Below, piece after piece: positions 1 to 8,607 of a DNA stretch of 64,000 bases. This DNA is from Micromonospora sp. NBC_01699 (GTDB lineage: Bacteria; Actinomycetota; Actinomycetes; Mycobacteriales; Micromonosporaceae). The position numbers were made by a program, and so were the translations under genes. The notes under the pieces are model-generated. The model saw nothing but the letters and a program-made list of their open reading frames with translations, was not told where the DNA came from and did not search any database. Location of the stretch: positions 2,294,001-2,358,000 of the forward strand of contig NZ_CP109199.1 in NCBI RefSeq assembly GCF_036250065.1, in the 5' to 3' direction. The stretch's first letter is position 1. Each line of letters opens with the position of its first letter.

Positions 1-134
1 GGGCTATCGGAGGTATGGCCGTTTCGCCGGATGTGACCGTTGGGGTTCGTGCCTGTCGCCGGCTGCCCGGTTACCGAGCGGCAAGTGTGGCGAGCGCCAC
101 GGCGTCACCCTGCGTAGTCGCGGTTTTCCGTGCC

Positions 135-140
135 TAGCCT
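135..140 (+). promoter_or_regulatory. -10 element of a probable leaderless promoter
   Basis: A TAGCCT hexamer ends six bases before the ATG at 147 and no Shine-Dalgarno sequence lies in between. In actinobacteria a TAnnnT box 6-7 bases before a start codon typically places the transcript 5' end at the start codon itself. The same spacing recurs at two other genes here. No convincing -35 box was identified. Confidence 0.45.
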
Positions 141-146
141 CGTCGG

Positions 147-1058
147 ATGCGTGACGACGACAGACTTGTTCCCGAGGAAGACGCCGTGGGCACCACTGAC
201 CGTTCGGCCGAGGCGGCCTCCGTCGAGCCGGTTCCCGATCCGTACGGCGAGCACGACGACACCCCTGGCCGGCTCGACCGGATGGCCACCGGACTGCGGA
301 GCGTGACGCGTACGTGGGCCCGGCTGTGGGGCTCGTTGCGGCACACCCGCCCGGTGCCGCGTACGGTGGCCGTCGGGTTGCTCTGCGCCCTCGGCCTGCT
401 CGCCTTCACCCAGGGCCGGATAGTGACCGGGAACACACCCGCCGAGAGCGGGTCGAGCGCCGAGCGGGCCGCCCTCGTCCAGCGGGCCCGGGCGGAACAG
501 CCCGCCTCCCGGTCGGAGAAGCGTACGGAGGCCAGCCCGGCGGCAACCCCGGATCCGGACGTACCGGCAGCGAGCCCGGCCGCCCCCGCGCCGCCCCCGC
601 CGCCGGTCGACCCCGGCCCGGTCGCCGGCCTGACCGGGGTGCAGATGGACAACGCCAAGGCGATCGTCCGGACCGGTCACGACATGGGCATGCCCCGCCG
701 CGCTCTGATCATCGGCGTGGCGACCGCGATGCAGGAGAGCAACCTGCTCAACCTGGCCAACGACGCCCTGCCCGAGTCACTGGACCACTCGAACCAGGGC
801 ACCGGCTGGGACCACGACTCGGTCGGCCTGTTCCAGCAGCGAACCAGCAGCGGCTGGGGCCCGGTCGACAAACTCATGGACCCCGCGTACGCGACCGCCC
901 AGTTCTTCAACGCGCTGCGGCGGATCCCCGGCTGGCAGCAGTTGCCGCTGACCGACGCGGCGCAGGCCGTACAGGTGTCGGCGTTCCCCGGCTACTACGC
1001 CCGGCACGAGGGCGCGGCGACCGAGGTGGTCGACGCGATCATCCCGCCGAAGCGCTGA
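147..1058 (+). CDS. membrane-anchored lysozyme-fold (transglycosylase-like) protein
   Basis: 303 residues. A cytoplasmic N-terminal stretch is followed by one membrane helix at about residues 72-89, a Pro/Ala-rich linker at about 100-158 and an extracytoplasmic globular domain to the end. The domain begins NAKAIVRTGHDMGMPRRALI and has the helix-Glu pattern of the lysozyme-like fold (MQESNLL, candidate catalytic Glu197), followed by DSVGLFQQR. This suggests peptidoglycan cleavage at the outer face of the membrane; activity is inferred. The ATG at 147 is preferred because a TAGCCT box sits at leaderless spacing. An in-frame GTG at 186 behind GAGGAAG is a credible alternative (290 residues). Its end overlaps the convergent neighbour by 20 bases. 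Confidence 0.75.
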   Translation: MRDDDRLVPEEDAVGTTDRSAEAASVEPVPDPYGEHDDTPGRLDRMATGLRSVTRTWARLWGSLRHTRPVPRTVAVGLLCALGLLAFTQGRIVTGNTPAESGSSAERAALVQRARAEQPASRSEKRTEASPAATPDPDVPAASPAAPAPPPPPVDPGPVAGLTGVQMDNAKAIVRTGHDMGMPRRALIIGVATAMQESNLLNLANDALPESLDHSNQGTGWDHDSVGLFQQRTSSGWGPVDKLMDPAYATAQFFNALRRIPGWQQLPLTDAAQAVQVSAFPGYYARHEGAATEVVDAIIPPKR

Positions 1059-1998
1059 CCACTATCCGGTCCAGGTCGGCCGTCCGGCTGCGCCGGTTGC
1101 CGAACTCGACCGTGTTGGCGCCGGCCCGCAGCGACAGCGTGACCGACACCGCCGCGACCGGATCACTGTCGGAACCGGTGTCCGCGAACGACACCTCGGT
1201 CTGCCGGCCGTTCACGGTGACCGTGCCGGACCGTCGCTCGCCGCTGGCGTAGTACAACGTGAGCGTGTAACGGCCGGCGGTCGGCACGGTGATCCGGGAG
1301 AACCGGACAGTGTTGCCGGATCCGTCGCCGATGCCGGTGACCACCGAGCCGCCGGAGGCGCCGCCGCGCGACCGTACGCCGGTCCGGCCCCGGCGTTCCG
1401 CCGCCGGACCCTCCGCCTCGACCGACACGGTGAACGCCGCCGGCGGCGGAAGTTGGGCCGGCTGGTTCGGCGCCGGTGGTTGCGGTGCCGCCAGCGGTGC
1501 CCCGGTACCGCCGTCGGTGCCCGGCGCGACCGCCGGGGCGCCGCTCGGGGTGGCACTCGTTGTCCGGGTCGCGCTCCGGCTGGCCGCGGGTGTTCGGCTG
1601 CCACCGTCGGAGACGCCGGGAACCGGCGAGGTGGCCTGCGGCTGCTGCGGGTCCGTCGGCCCGGTGACGGCCGGCGGGGCCGGCTGGACCTGCCGGTCCG
1701 GCCCGGAACCGGCCAGACCCCGGTCGAGCAGCACCGGTACGCCAACTGCGGCCGCCACGGTGGCGACCGCGACGAGCGCAGTGACCCGCCACCGCCCACC
1801 ACGGGACGGACCGCGCCGCCGTCGGGCGGCCTGCCCCCGCACCGGTGCCGAGCCCGACGGTTCGGGATCGGACGCGGGCACCACCGGGAGCAGCGCGGTC
1901 GCCGCCGCGTCCTCGGGCCGTACCGGTCGGCGCCCGGTCGGCGGTAGCCACCCGCCGATCCGCAGCGGCACCGGATCCTCGTCGCCTGTCCCGGCCAA
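1039..1998 (-). CDS. single-pass membrane protein with C-terminal CBM35/CBM6-like domain
   Basis: 319 residues from a TTG start preceded by GGAGG six bases away; an upstream TTG at 2034 would add 12 residues without a ribosome site. A cytoplasmic N-terminal segment rich in Arg and Pro precedes a membrane helix (TALVAVATVAAAVGVPVLL). A long Pro/Thr/Ser/Ala linker follows, then a beta-sandwich-like domain starting FTVSVEAEGPAAERRG and ending NTVEFGNRRSRTADLDRIVV. The VEAE...GG...GNTVRF pattern and the closing DLDRIVV are typical of carbohydrate-binding modules of families 6/35. It probably presents a sugar-binding module outside the membrane. No catalytic domain is attached, and the ligand is unknown. 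Confidence 0.7.
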   Translation of the reverse strand: MAGTGDEDPVPLRIGGWLPPTGRRPVRPEDAAATALLPVVPASDPEPSGSAPVRGQAARRRRGPSRGGRWRVTALVAVATVAAAVGVPVLLDRGLAGSGPDRQVQPAPPAVTGPTDPQQPQATSPVPGVSDGGSRTPAASRSATRTTSATPSGAPAVAPGTDGGTGAPLAAPQPPAPNQPAQLPPPAAFTVSVEAEGPAAERRGRTGVRSRGGASGGSVVTGIGDGSGNTVRFSRITVPTAGRYTLTLYYASGERRSGTVTVNGRQTEVSFADTGSDSDPVAAVSVTLSLRAGANTVEFGNRRSRTADLDRIVVSASAG

Positions 1999-2189
1999 AG
2001 TTGTCCTCCGTATGCGTCCCGGACCCGTTTCCAACGCCCGACGACGCTACCGCAGCCGGGTCGGCGAGCCGGCGCCGGATCGATGCCCGTGCCTTGATCT
2101 TCCGGGCCACTGTGGACCGGTCCCCGGCACGACCGGTGTGGCGCTCGACCGGGGTGGGTACAACTGAGGGACCACGAGAGGGGTACGAG

Positions 2190-2339
2190 ATGTCATCACT
2201 GGTACGACGGGTCCGAGCTTTCCTTCAGTCACCCCGCGGTCGGCAGTTGGTCGACCGGGGTCGGCGCGAGCTGGCCAAGCCGAGCAACCAGCAGCGGTTG
2301 CGCCAGCTCATGGCCCGGTTCAACGGTCGTCGTCGCTGA
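2190..2339 (+). CDS. small basic protein (49 aa), unknown function
   Basis: A 49-residue, strongly basic protein (MSSLVRRVRAF... ending MARFNGRRR) from an ATG preceded by GAGAGGGG. It has no membrane segment and no cysteine, and looks like one or two amphipathic helices. It lies 72 bases upstream of the EcsC-family gene on the same strand and may be co-transcribed. I do not recognise a family; small Arg-rich proteins of this kind are common in actinomycete annotation. The clear ribosome site and uninterrupted frame support it as a real gene. Confidence 0.55.
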   Translation: MSSLVRRVRAFLQSPRGRQLVDRGRRELAKPSNQQRLRQLMARFNGRRR

Positions 2340-2411
2340 CCGCGTCCAACCCCTACCGGGCCCACCCATACCGTCCGTTGTCCGCACAGCGATCCCCCCT
2401 CGGAGTTCCCC

Positions 2412-3155
2412 GTGACCGACGCTGAACCCGCCGCCACCCGCCCCGACCCGTCCCTGGCTGTTCCCGACGCCGACCCGGCCGACGCCGGGGAAGCCACCGC
2501 GGCGCCACCGGTCGGACTCTGGGAACGGATGCGCGAGGACCCGCAGTACGCCCCCGAGCACCTGGCCCTGGAGGCGGTCCGCCGGCTCGGCCCGGAGGCG
2601 CGGGCCTGGGTCGAGGCCACCCGGACGGCCCATCCCGGGCTCGATCGCGACGGGGTGGCCCAACTCGCCAAGAAGCGATTCGTCGCGCGGGCCCGGCTGT
2701 CCGGCGCGGTCTCCGGGGCCGCCGGGCTGCCCGGCGCGGTGCTCGACATCGGGGTGCTGGCCTGGACCCAGGCCCGGATGGTGCTGCACATCGCGGCCGC
2801 GTACGGGCACGATCCGGAGCACCCGGACCGGGCCACCGACCTGCTGGTGTTGCAGAAGGTGCACAAGGCGGCCGAGACGGCCAGGCTGGCACTGGGGGTG
2901 GCGGCGGGTCGGGAACGCGCCGGTGCGCTGTTCGGTCGCGGCAACACCCCGCTGCGTCAGGCGGTGCTGCGGCTGAGCGTACGGCTGGCCAAGATGGCCG
3001 GGATCCGGGCCGCCAAGCGGGTCTTCGCGAAGGTGATTCCCGGCGCGGCGATCATCCTCGGCACCTGGGCCAACTCGTCGGCCACCACCGACCTGGCCGA
3101 GCGGACGGTCGAGCTCTACGGCCGGCGGGCGGTCAGCGGGGCGCTCAACCGGTGA
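2412..3155 (+). CDS. EcsC-family protein
   Basis: 247 residues from a GTG start behind CGGAG. After a disordered acidic/Pro-rich N-terminus (about 40 residues) the protein follows the EcsC pattern: a helical region with LAKKRFVARARLSGAVSGAAGLPGAVLDIGVLAWTQ, giving a Gly/Ala-rich hydrophobic segment around residues 95-125, and a second hydrophobic region near the end (VIPGAAIILGTWANSS). EcsC was named from the Bacillus Ecs transporter locus, but actinobacterial members usually stand alone and their role is not established. Its end overlaps the convergent SGNH lipoprotein gene by 11 bases. Confidence 0.75.
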   Translation: MTDAEPAATRPDPSLAVPDADPADAGEATAAPPVGLWERMREDPQYAPEHLALEAVRRLGPEARAWVEATRTAHPGLDRDGVAQLAKKRFVARARLSGAVSGAAGLPGAVLDIGVLAWTQARMVLHIAAAYGHDPEHPDRATDLLVLQKVHKAAETARLALGVAAGRERAGALFGRGNTPLRQAVLRLSVRLAKMAGIRAAKRVFAKVIPGAAIILGTWANSSATTDLAERTVELYGRRAVSGALNR

Positions 3156-4014
3156 GGCCGGAGGCGGCCCAGGTGACCTCGGCGAGCTTGTTCTGACCGT
3201 CCACGTCCGGGTGGAAGTAGTCCAGCCGGTTCAGCATGTCCAGGCTGAACCGCACCCGGTGCACCGCACCGCCGTCGTGCCGGCAGCGGGAGCCGTACGC
3301 CCGGCAGGCGGCGACGAGTTGCTTGTTGTAGGCGTCGATCCGGGCCCGGAACACCGATCGGCGGCTCACGTCGGCGGCGGCGGTCGACGTCGGGTTCGCC
3401 AACAGGGCCGGGCAGATGCCCCGGTTCCAGGCCCGGACCGCCTGGGTATCGGAGTGGCCGATCTCCCAGAGCCGGTACAGGTCGGGCAGGCTGATCACCA
3501 GCACCCGCGCCTTCGGCCGCCCCTGCTTGAGTACGGCCAACGCCCGGTCGACCTCCGCCCGGAACTGGGTCACCTCGGTCATGTCCTCGATCCGGCTCCG
3601 ACACGCGTCCATCGCCCCGATCAGCACGGTGACGTAGTCCGCCCCGTCGTTCACGGCCGAGGTCGCCTGACCGGCGAGCTGTCGCGCGCGGGCGCCGGCC
3701 TCCGCCTCGTTGTGCCCGTTGCCACGGATCGCCGGGTTGGCCGCCAGCAGTCGCCGGTAGTGGCTGTCGACCCGCAGGCCGTCCCCGGTCGACCAGGAGT
3801 TGCGCTGGCAGTCGCTCAGCAGCAGGCAGGTGCCGAAACCGGTGCTGATCGAGTCGCCGATCGCGGCCATCGCGGCCGGCAGACCGGGCCGGACGGAGGG
3901 GGAGGCGGGCGGTGCGGGACTGGGCTGCCCGATCCCACCGCCGCCGCTCTCGCAGGCGAGCGCGGCGAGGGCGAGCACGGCGACAGCGGCCGTGGTGGTC
4001 CAGCGACGAGGCAC
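3145..4014 (-). CDS. SGNH/GDSL-family hydrolase, probable lipoprotein
   Basis: 289 residues. The N-terminus is a signal sequence ending LAALACESGGGG, with a Cys at residue 21 in a lipobox-like setting, so the mature protein is probably membrane-anchored outside the cell. Block I is AAIGDSISTGFG (nucleophile Ser), the oxyanion region is VLIGAMDACR, and block V is FHPDVDGQNKLAEV with the Asp/His pair. Cysteine-rich spacers (CLLLSDCQRN, ACRAYGSRCRH) suggest disulfides in an exported enzyme. It is most like actinomycete SGNH esterases/lipases; the substrate is unknown. The block III Asn of the classic family (GxND) is replaced by GAMDA, so the oxyanion hole may be unusual. Confidence 0.75.
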   Translation of the reverse strand: MPRRWTTTAAVAVLALAALACESGGGGIGQPSPAPPASPSVRPGLPAAMAAIGDSISTGFGTCLLLSDCQRNSWSTGDGLRVDSHYRRLLAANPAIRGNGHNEAEAGARARQLAGQATSAVNDGADYVTVLIGAMDACRSRIEDMTEVTQFRAEVDRALAVLKQGRPKARVLVISLPDLYRLWEIGHSDTQAVRAWNRGICPALLANPTSTAAADVSRRSVFRARIDAYNKQLVAACRAYGSRCRHDGGAVHRVRFSLDMLNRLDYFHPDVDGQNKLAEVTWAASGLTG

Positions 4015-4130
4015 TTTATTACCCCGATTCTTCAGCCGAAAGCACGGGTGCGGTAACTCTACGCTGATCCCGACGATGGTCGGAACACGCGAACGGGTTA
4101 ACCGGGGACTCGGCCGGGTAGTTCAGGCAG

Positions 4131-4400
4131 GTGGCGGGAAAATCGCAGCCCACCGGGGCGAAGGGGACGGTCGGGCATCCGTACAGTGCGCTCAACCTGC
4201 GGCTGGTGCTGGCCCTGTTCGGGCTGGTGGTCTCCGCCGGACTGGGCGTGTTGGTGGTGCTCACCGGCCACTGGGTGCCGGCGGTGATCCTCTTCGTGCT
4301 CGCCGCCGTGGCCGTCGTCGACCTGGTGATCATTTTGCGTCGGCGGGCCCAGCGACGCCGGGAGGAACCACCGGGTACGCGCCACTCGCTCTTCGAGTAG
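4131..4400 (+). CDS. DUF6343-like small membrane protein
   Basis: 89 residues with two predicted membrane helices (RLVLALFGLVVSAGLGVLVV and AVILFVLAAVAVVDLVIILR), the second followed by a basic RRRAQRRR stop-transfer tail. The N-terminal pattern GHPYSALNLRLVLALFGL matches small actinobacterial proteins grouped as DUF6343; no function is known. The GTG start lacks a strong ribosome site. It lies 13 bases upstream of the aldehyde dehydrogenase gene and is probably co-transcribed with it. Confidence 0.65.
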   Translation: MAGKSQPTGAKGTVGHPYSALNLRLVLALFGLVVSAGLGVLVVLTGHWVPAVILFVLAAVAVVDLVIILRRRAQRRREEPPGTRHSLFE

Positions 4401-4413
4401 CAGGGGGTACGAC

Positions 4414-5826
4414 ATGTCGATCGCCACCATCAACCCGGCCAACGGACAGCTGCTCAAGACGTACGACTCGATGTCGACGGAGCAGGTCGACGCGGCGATC
4501 GGACGGGCCGACGACGCCTTCCGTACGCTGCACTCCACCACCTTCGCCGAACGCGGCCGGTGGATGAACGCGGCGGCCGACCTGCTGCTGCGGGAGTGCG
4601 ACGAGCTGGCCCGGCTGATGACGGTCGAGATGGGCAAGACCTTCGCCTCGGCCCGCGCCGAGGTGGCCAAGTGCGCCTCGGCCTGCCGGTTCTACGCCGC
4701 GAACGCCGAGGGCTTCCTCGCCGACGAGCCGGGCGACGCCGAGGCGGTCGGCGCCATCCGGGCCTTCACCCGCTACCAACCGCTCGGCCCGGTGCTCGCG
4801 GTGATGCCGTGGAACTTCCCGCTCTGGCAGGTGATGCGGTTTGCCGCGCCCGCCCTGATGGCCGGCAACGTCGGCCTGCTCAAGCACGCGTCGAACGTGC
4901 CGCAGACCGCGCTCTACCTCGACGAACTCTTCCGCCGCGCGGGCTTCCCGGTCGGCGCGTTCCAGGCCCTGATCGTCGGCTACGAGGCGGTCGAGCAGGT
5001 GCTGGTCGACCCACGGGTCAGGGCCGCCACCCTCACCGGCAGCGAACGGGCCGGCCGCTCGGTGGCCCGGATCGCCGGCCAGGAGATCAAGAAGACGGTG
5101 CTGGAACTGGGCGGCAGCGACCCGTTCGTGGTGATGCCCTCGGCCGACATCCAGCGGGCCGCCGAGGTCGCCACCACCGCCCGCTGCCAGAACAACGGCC
5201 AGTCGTGCATCGCCGCCAAGCGGTTCATCGTGCACACCGACGTCTTCGACGCCTTCGCCGCCGCGTTCGCCGCCCGGATGGACGCGTTGCAGGTCGGCGA
5301 CCCGATGGACCCGAGCACCGACGTCGGCCCGCTCGCCACCGAACAGGGGCGAATCGACGTGGAGGAGCAGGTGGACGACGCCGTACGGCTCGGTGCGCGG
5401 GTGCTCTGCGGTGGGCAGCGGCCGGACGGCGACGGCTGGTTCTACCCGCCGACGGTGGTGACCGACCTGACCCCGTCGATGCGGATGTGGACCGAGGAGG
5501 TGTTCGGCCCGGTGGCCGGACTGTTCCGGGCCGAGTCGTACGAGCAGGCGATCGAACTCGCCAACGGCACCAAGTTCGGGCTGGGCTCGAACGCGTGGAC
5601 CACCGACCCGGACGAACAGGAACGTTTCGCCCGGGACCTCGACGCGGGCAGCGTCTTCATCAACGGCATGACCACCTCCTACCCCGAGTTGCCGTTCGGC
5701 GGGGTGAAGAACTCCGGGTACGGCCGGGAACTGTCCGCGTACGGAATCCGGGAGTTCTGCAACACCAAGACGGTGTGGGTGGGTGACGGCGCGGCCAGCG
5801 GTGGCGCCGGTTCGCACAGCGAGTAA
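4414..5826 (+). CDS. NAD(P)-dependent aldehyde dehydrogenase, succinate-semialdehyde type
   Basis: 470 residues, full length for the ALDH superfamily. The cofactor and active-site signatures are present: MPWNFPLWQVMRFAAPALMAGN, the glutamate box LELGGSDPFVV, and the nucleophile in NNGQSCIAAKRF. The C-terminal EVFGPVAGLFRAESYEQAI and PFGGVKNSGYGRELS are also conserved. Overall spacing best matches succinate-semialdehyde dehydrogenases (GabD group), which oxidise succinate semialdehyde to succinate in the cytoplasm, but substrate choice cannot be fixed from sequence alone. It sits between a small membrane protein and an antiporter, with no other GABA-pathway gene nearby. Confidence 0.85.
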   Translation: MSIATINPANGQLLKTYDSMSTEQVDAAIGRADDAFRTLHSTTFAERGRWMNAAADLLLRECDELARLMTVEMGKTFASARAEVAKCASACRFYAANAEGFLADEPGDAEAVGAIRAFTRYQPLGPVLAVMPWNFPLWQVMRFAAPALMAGNVGLLKHASNVPQTALYLDELFRRAGFPVGAFQALIVGYEAVEQVLVDPRVRAATLTGSERAGRSVARIAGQEIKKTVLELGGSDPFVVMPSADIQRAAEVATTARCQNNGQSCIAAKRFIVHTDVFDAFAAAFAARMDALQVGDPMDPSTDVGPLATEQGRIDVEEQVDDAVRLGARVLCGGQRPDGDGWFYPPTVVTDLTPSMRMWTEEVFGPVAGLFRAESYEQAIELANGTKFGLGSNAWTTDPDEQERFARDLDAGSVFINGMTTSYPELPFGGVKNSGYGRELSAYGIREFCNTKTVWVGDGAASGGAGSHSE

Positions 5827-5832
5827 CGCCCC

Positions 5833-5838
5833 TAGGCT
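5833..5838 (+). promoter_or_regulatory. -10 element of a probable leaderless promoter
   Basis: TAGGCT lies seven bases before the ATG at 5846 and within 20 bases of the preceding stop codon, with no ribosome site between. The spacing predicts transcription starting at or next to the ATG. The antiporter could therefore have its own leaderless transcript besides read-through from the dehydrogenase. Confidence 0.45.
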
Positions 5839-5845
5839 GTGCCGC

Positions 5846-7417
5846 ATGGAGGCACTCTTCGAGGTCGTTCTGTTCCTGGCGATCGCGACCCTGGGCGCCG
5901 CCCTGGCCCGCCGATTCGGTCTGCTCGCGCCGATCGTGCTGCTCGTGGTCGGGGTGGCGCTGTCGTTCGTCCCCGGCTTCCCGCTGGTACGCCTGGACCC
6001 CGAACTGGTGCTGGTCGGCATCCTGCCGCCGCTGCTGTACGTCGCCGCGATCCAGACCTCGGTGCCGGCGTTCCGGTACAACCTGCGGCCGATCCTGCTG
6101 CTCGCCGTCGGGCTGGTGCTGTTCACCGCGTTCCTGGTCGGCTTCGTGGTGCACGCCGTGCTGCCGGACGTACCGCTGGCGATCTGCCTGGCTCTCGGCG
6201 CGGTCGTCGCGCCGCCGGACGCGGTCGCGGCCACCGCGGTCGCGCGTCGGATCGGCCTGCCCCGACGGGTGGTGACCATCCTTGAGGGCGAGAGCCTGAT
6301 CAACGACGCGACCGCGCTGGTGCTGCTGCGGGTGGCCACCCTGGCCGCGATCGGCAGCGGGCTCGACACCTTCGGAGTCGCCGGCCAGGTGCTGGTCACC
6401 GCCGGTGGCGGGCTGCTGGTCGGGCTGATCGGCGTCGTGGTCATCGGCTGGCTGCACAAACGGATCAAGGATCCGCTGCTGGACAACACCCTGTCCCTGC
6501 TCACCCCGTTCATCGTGGTCTTCGCCGCCGAGGAGATCCACGCCTCCGGGGTGGTCGCCGTGGTCGTGGTCGGACTCGCCCTCGGACACAAGCTGCCGGT
6601 GTTGCTCTCGGCCGCCTCCCGGCTCCAGACGATGGCCTTCTGGCGGCTGGCCACCTTCCTGCTCGAAGGGCTGGTCTTCCTGCTCGTCGGGCTGCAACTG
6701 CGGGACCTGCTGAGCCGGCTCGACACCGAGATCGGCACGCTGGTGCTGGTCACCGTCGCCGTGCTCGGCACGGTCTTCATCACCCGGTTCCTCTGGATCT
6801 TCCCGGCCAGCCTGCTGGTCCGGCTGGTGCCGCAGGTACGCCGCAACGGCACCGCGCTGCCGGCCCGGGTCTCGGCCGTCCTGTCCTGGGCCGGCATGCG
6901 CGGGGTGGTCACCCTCGGCGCGGCGCTCGCCCTGCCGCTGCCCAGCGACGAGCTGGCCTACCCCCGGGACCTGTTCGTCTGGCTCGCCTTCGTGGTGATC
7001 GTGGTGACCCTGGGGATCCAGGGCGCCACCCTGCCGATGGTCGCCCGGCTGCTGCGGATCCCGGCCGACGACCCGGCCAAGGACGCGCTCGCCGAGGCCG
7101 CCGTGCAGCAGCAGGCCGGCAGGGCGGCCAGGGAACGGCTGGAGGCGGTCGCCGAGGACGCTCCGCCCGCCGTGGTCGAACGCCTCCGGGGGCTGGTCGA
7201 GCAGCGCAGCAACAGTGCCTGGGAGCGGCTGGGGGGCGCCGAACGCGAAACCCCGTCGCAGGCGTACGGTCGGCTGCGGCAGGAGATGATCGACGCGGAG
7301 CGCGAGGTGTTCCGGACCGCCCGGGACGAGGGGCGGATCACGGAAGAGGTGCTCGTGCGGGCGTACCGCGATCTGGATCTGGAAGAGTCGCTGCTGCGAC
7401 GGAAGGGTGAGCGATGA
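5846..7417 (+). CDS. Na+/H+ antiporter, CPA1 (NhaP/YjcE) family
   Basis: 523 residues with about 12 membrane helices, followed by a hydrophilic C-terminal tail of roughly 110 residues rich in Arg/Glu (likely helical, cytoplasmic). Family signatures are visible: APPDAVAATAVARRIGLPRR (the conserved PxDxVA ion site) and EGESLINDATALVLLRVAT. It exchanges cytoplasmic Na+ or K+ for external H+ in pH/salt homeostasis. The start at 5846 removes an upstream in-frame extension that overlaps the previous gene and is favoured by the TAGGCT box. Its stop overlaps the start of the zinc-finger gene (ATGA), so the two are translationally coupled. Confidence 0.88.
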   Translation: MEALFEVVLFLAIATLGAALARRFGLLAPIVLLVVGVALSFVPGFPLVRLDPELVLVGILPPLLYVAAIQTSVPAFRYNLRPILLLAVGLVLFTAFLVGFVVHAVLPDVPLAICLALGAVVAPPDAVAATAVARRIGLPRRVVTILEGESLINDATALVLLRVATLAAIGSGLDTFGVAGQVLVTAGGGLLVGLIGVVVIGWLHKRIKDPLLDNTLSLLTPFIVVFAAEEIHASGVVAVVVVGLALGHKLPVLLSAASRLQTMAFWRLATFLLEGLVFLLVGLQLRDLLSRLDTEIGTLVLVTVAVLGTVFITRFLWIFPASLLVRLVPQVRRNGTALPARVSAVLSWAGMRGVVTLGAALALPLPSDELAYPRDLFVWLAFVVIVVTLGIQGATLPMVARLLRIPADDPAKDALAEAAVQQQAGRAARERLEAVAEDAPPAVVERLRGLVEQRSNSAWERLGGAERETPSQAYGRLRQEMIDAEREVFRTARDEGRITEEVLVRAYRDLDLEESLLRRKGER

Positions 7418-7671
7418 GCTGCGCACATCTGGCCGAGGCGGCCCAGCCGGAGCCGCAGAGCACCGACGGGTGCCAGGACTGCCTGGAGAACGGCTGGTCC
7501 GACTGGGTGCACCTGCGCCTGTGTCTGACCTGTGGCCGAGTGAGCTGCTGCGACTCCTCACCGCGCCGGCACGCCACCGCCCACTCCCACGCCACCGGCC
7601 ACCCGGTCATCCAGTCGTTCCAGCCCGGTGAGTCCTGGCGCTGGTGCTACGCCGACGAACAGGTCGGCTGA
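7414..7671 (+). CDS. UBP-type zinc finger protein
   Basis: 85 residues that are almost entirely one UBP-type (ubiquitin-hydrolase-like) zinc finger. Metal ligands are visible in order: Cys near the N-terminus (SCAHL), CQDC, CLTCG, CC, then the His cluster RRHATAHSHATGHP. In bacteria this fold occurs as a free-standing small protein, often beside CPA1 antiporters, and may regulate the transporter; that link is inferred from the 4-base overlap here. Bacteria lack the ubiquitin tail this fold binds in eukaryotes, so its partner is unknown. Confidence 0.85.
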   Translation: MSCAHLAEAAQPEPQSTDGCQDCLENGWSDWVHLRLCLTCGRVSCCDSSPRRHATAHSHATGHPVIQSFQPGESWRWCYADEQVG

Positions 7672-7730
7672 CCCCCGTCCCGCAGCCCCTGGATGATCCT
7701 TGGCCTACCCGGGTCCCGGAGGTCGCCGCG

Positions 7731-8096
7731 GTGCTCACCGTGACCGCCAGCCCCACCGCCGTGGTCTCCGGAGCGGCTACCACCATCACGATCTCCGGCA
7801 CCTCCAACGATGCCCGCATCGACCTGTTGTCCACCGGCGGGCCGGGCACCCTGACCTCGTTCACCACCTTCGTCTCCTGTGGCGGTGGTTCCTTCAACAC
7901 CCCCAATGACCCCAACCCGACCAACGACACCATTACCTTCACCTGCACCGTCCTCACCGGGTTGTTCAATCGAATGAGTCGGTTGTTCGAAATCTTTGTG
8001 AGGGTTTCTGCTGCCGCATCCGCTTTGCCGGAGCCGGGTTTGATTGGACACCTTTCGGGACATGCTCTATTTCCGACATCGGGCTTTGATGGCTGA
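7731..8096 (+). pseudogene. fragment of an Ig-like repeat surface protein
   Basis: The frame from the GTG at 7731 starts LTVTASPTAVVSGAATTIT and continues for about 75 residues with a beta-sandwich, DUF11/Ig-like character (SFTTFVSCGGGSFNTPND, TFTCTVLTG). After about 7960 base composition drops and the translation loses all family character. There is no signal peptide and no ribosome site, and the typical repeat array is missing. I read it as the remnant of a larger cell-surface protein broken at its 3' side. A genuine short gene is possible but less likely. Confidence 0.35.
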
Positions 8097-8607
8097 CGCT
8101 GTGCGCGCCACATAAGACATGTCGGATTCGTCGGCGCCCCGTCGGCTGGCCCCTGTTGACGCTTGTTTCGCAATACCGTCCCGTGTCAAATCAACGACAC
8201 CGACCAGCCTGGCTGAATACTCTCCCTCACTCAGGGGGCTAATCCGGCTGGAGGTGCAGGTCGGGCGGTGTGCCCGAGCGTGAGCGTCGACCGGCACCGG
8301 TTGTTGTTCTGGACGTCGTCGGGTGCGCCCGACCGATTTGTAAATTCGTAATACTTATTGCGGGTGTAGCCCCGAGGGAATTCAGCACCTATGATTCCGA
8401 GGTGTTCTCCGGGTGGGCGGGGCGGGCGGCCCCGCAGATCCCGGACGTCGATTCTCGCGTCGAATCGCCGTAATCGCACGGATTCCTGATCGGCAATGCG
8501 GAATCCGTTGTAGACCGTGTTTCCAGAAGGCCCGGTTTGGTATGCCTCCGGGCTGATTCCGCAGTTCCTCCGCCCATGAACGTGGTTCGTCGACTTGGGG
8601 GTAGAGA
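8097..8607. other. lower-GC intergenic stretch upstream of the giant LamG gene
   Basis: No supportable gene. GC content is visibly lower than in the surroundings (for example around 8335-8365, TTTGTAAATTCGTAATAC). An 8-bp inverted repeat lies at 8479-8486/8500-8507 (CGGATTCC/GGAATCCG). Together with the preceding fragment this looks like a junction of horizontally acquired DNA. The promoter of the LamG gene should lie here, but I cannot assign it. Confidence 0.4.

Noticed and set aside
4330-6912. Minus-strand open frame of about 860 codons opposite the dehydrogenase and antiporter
   Set aside because: Ser/Thr/Arg-rich shadow of two well-supported plus-strand genes.
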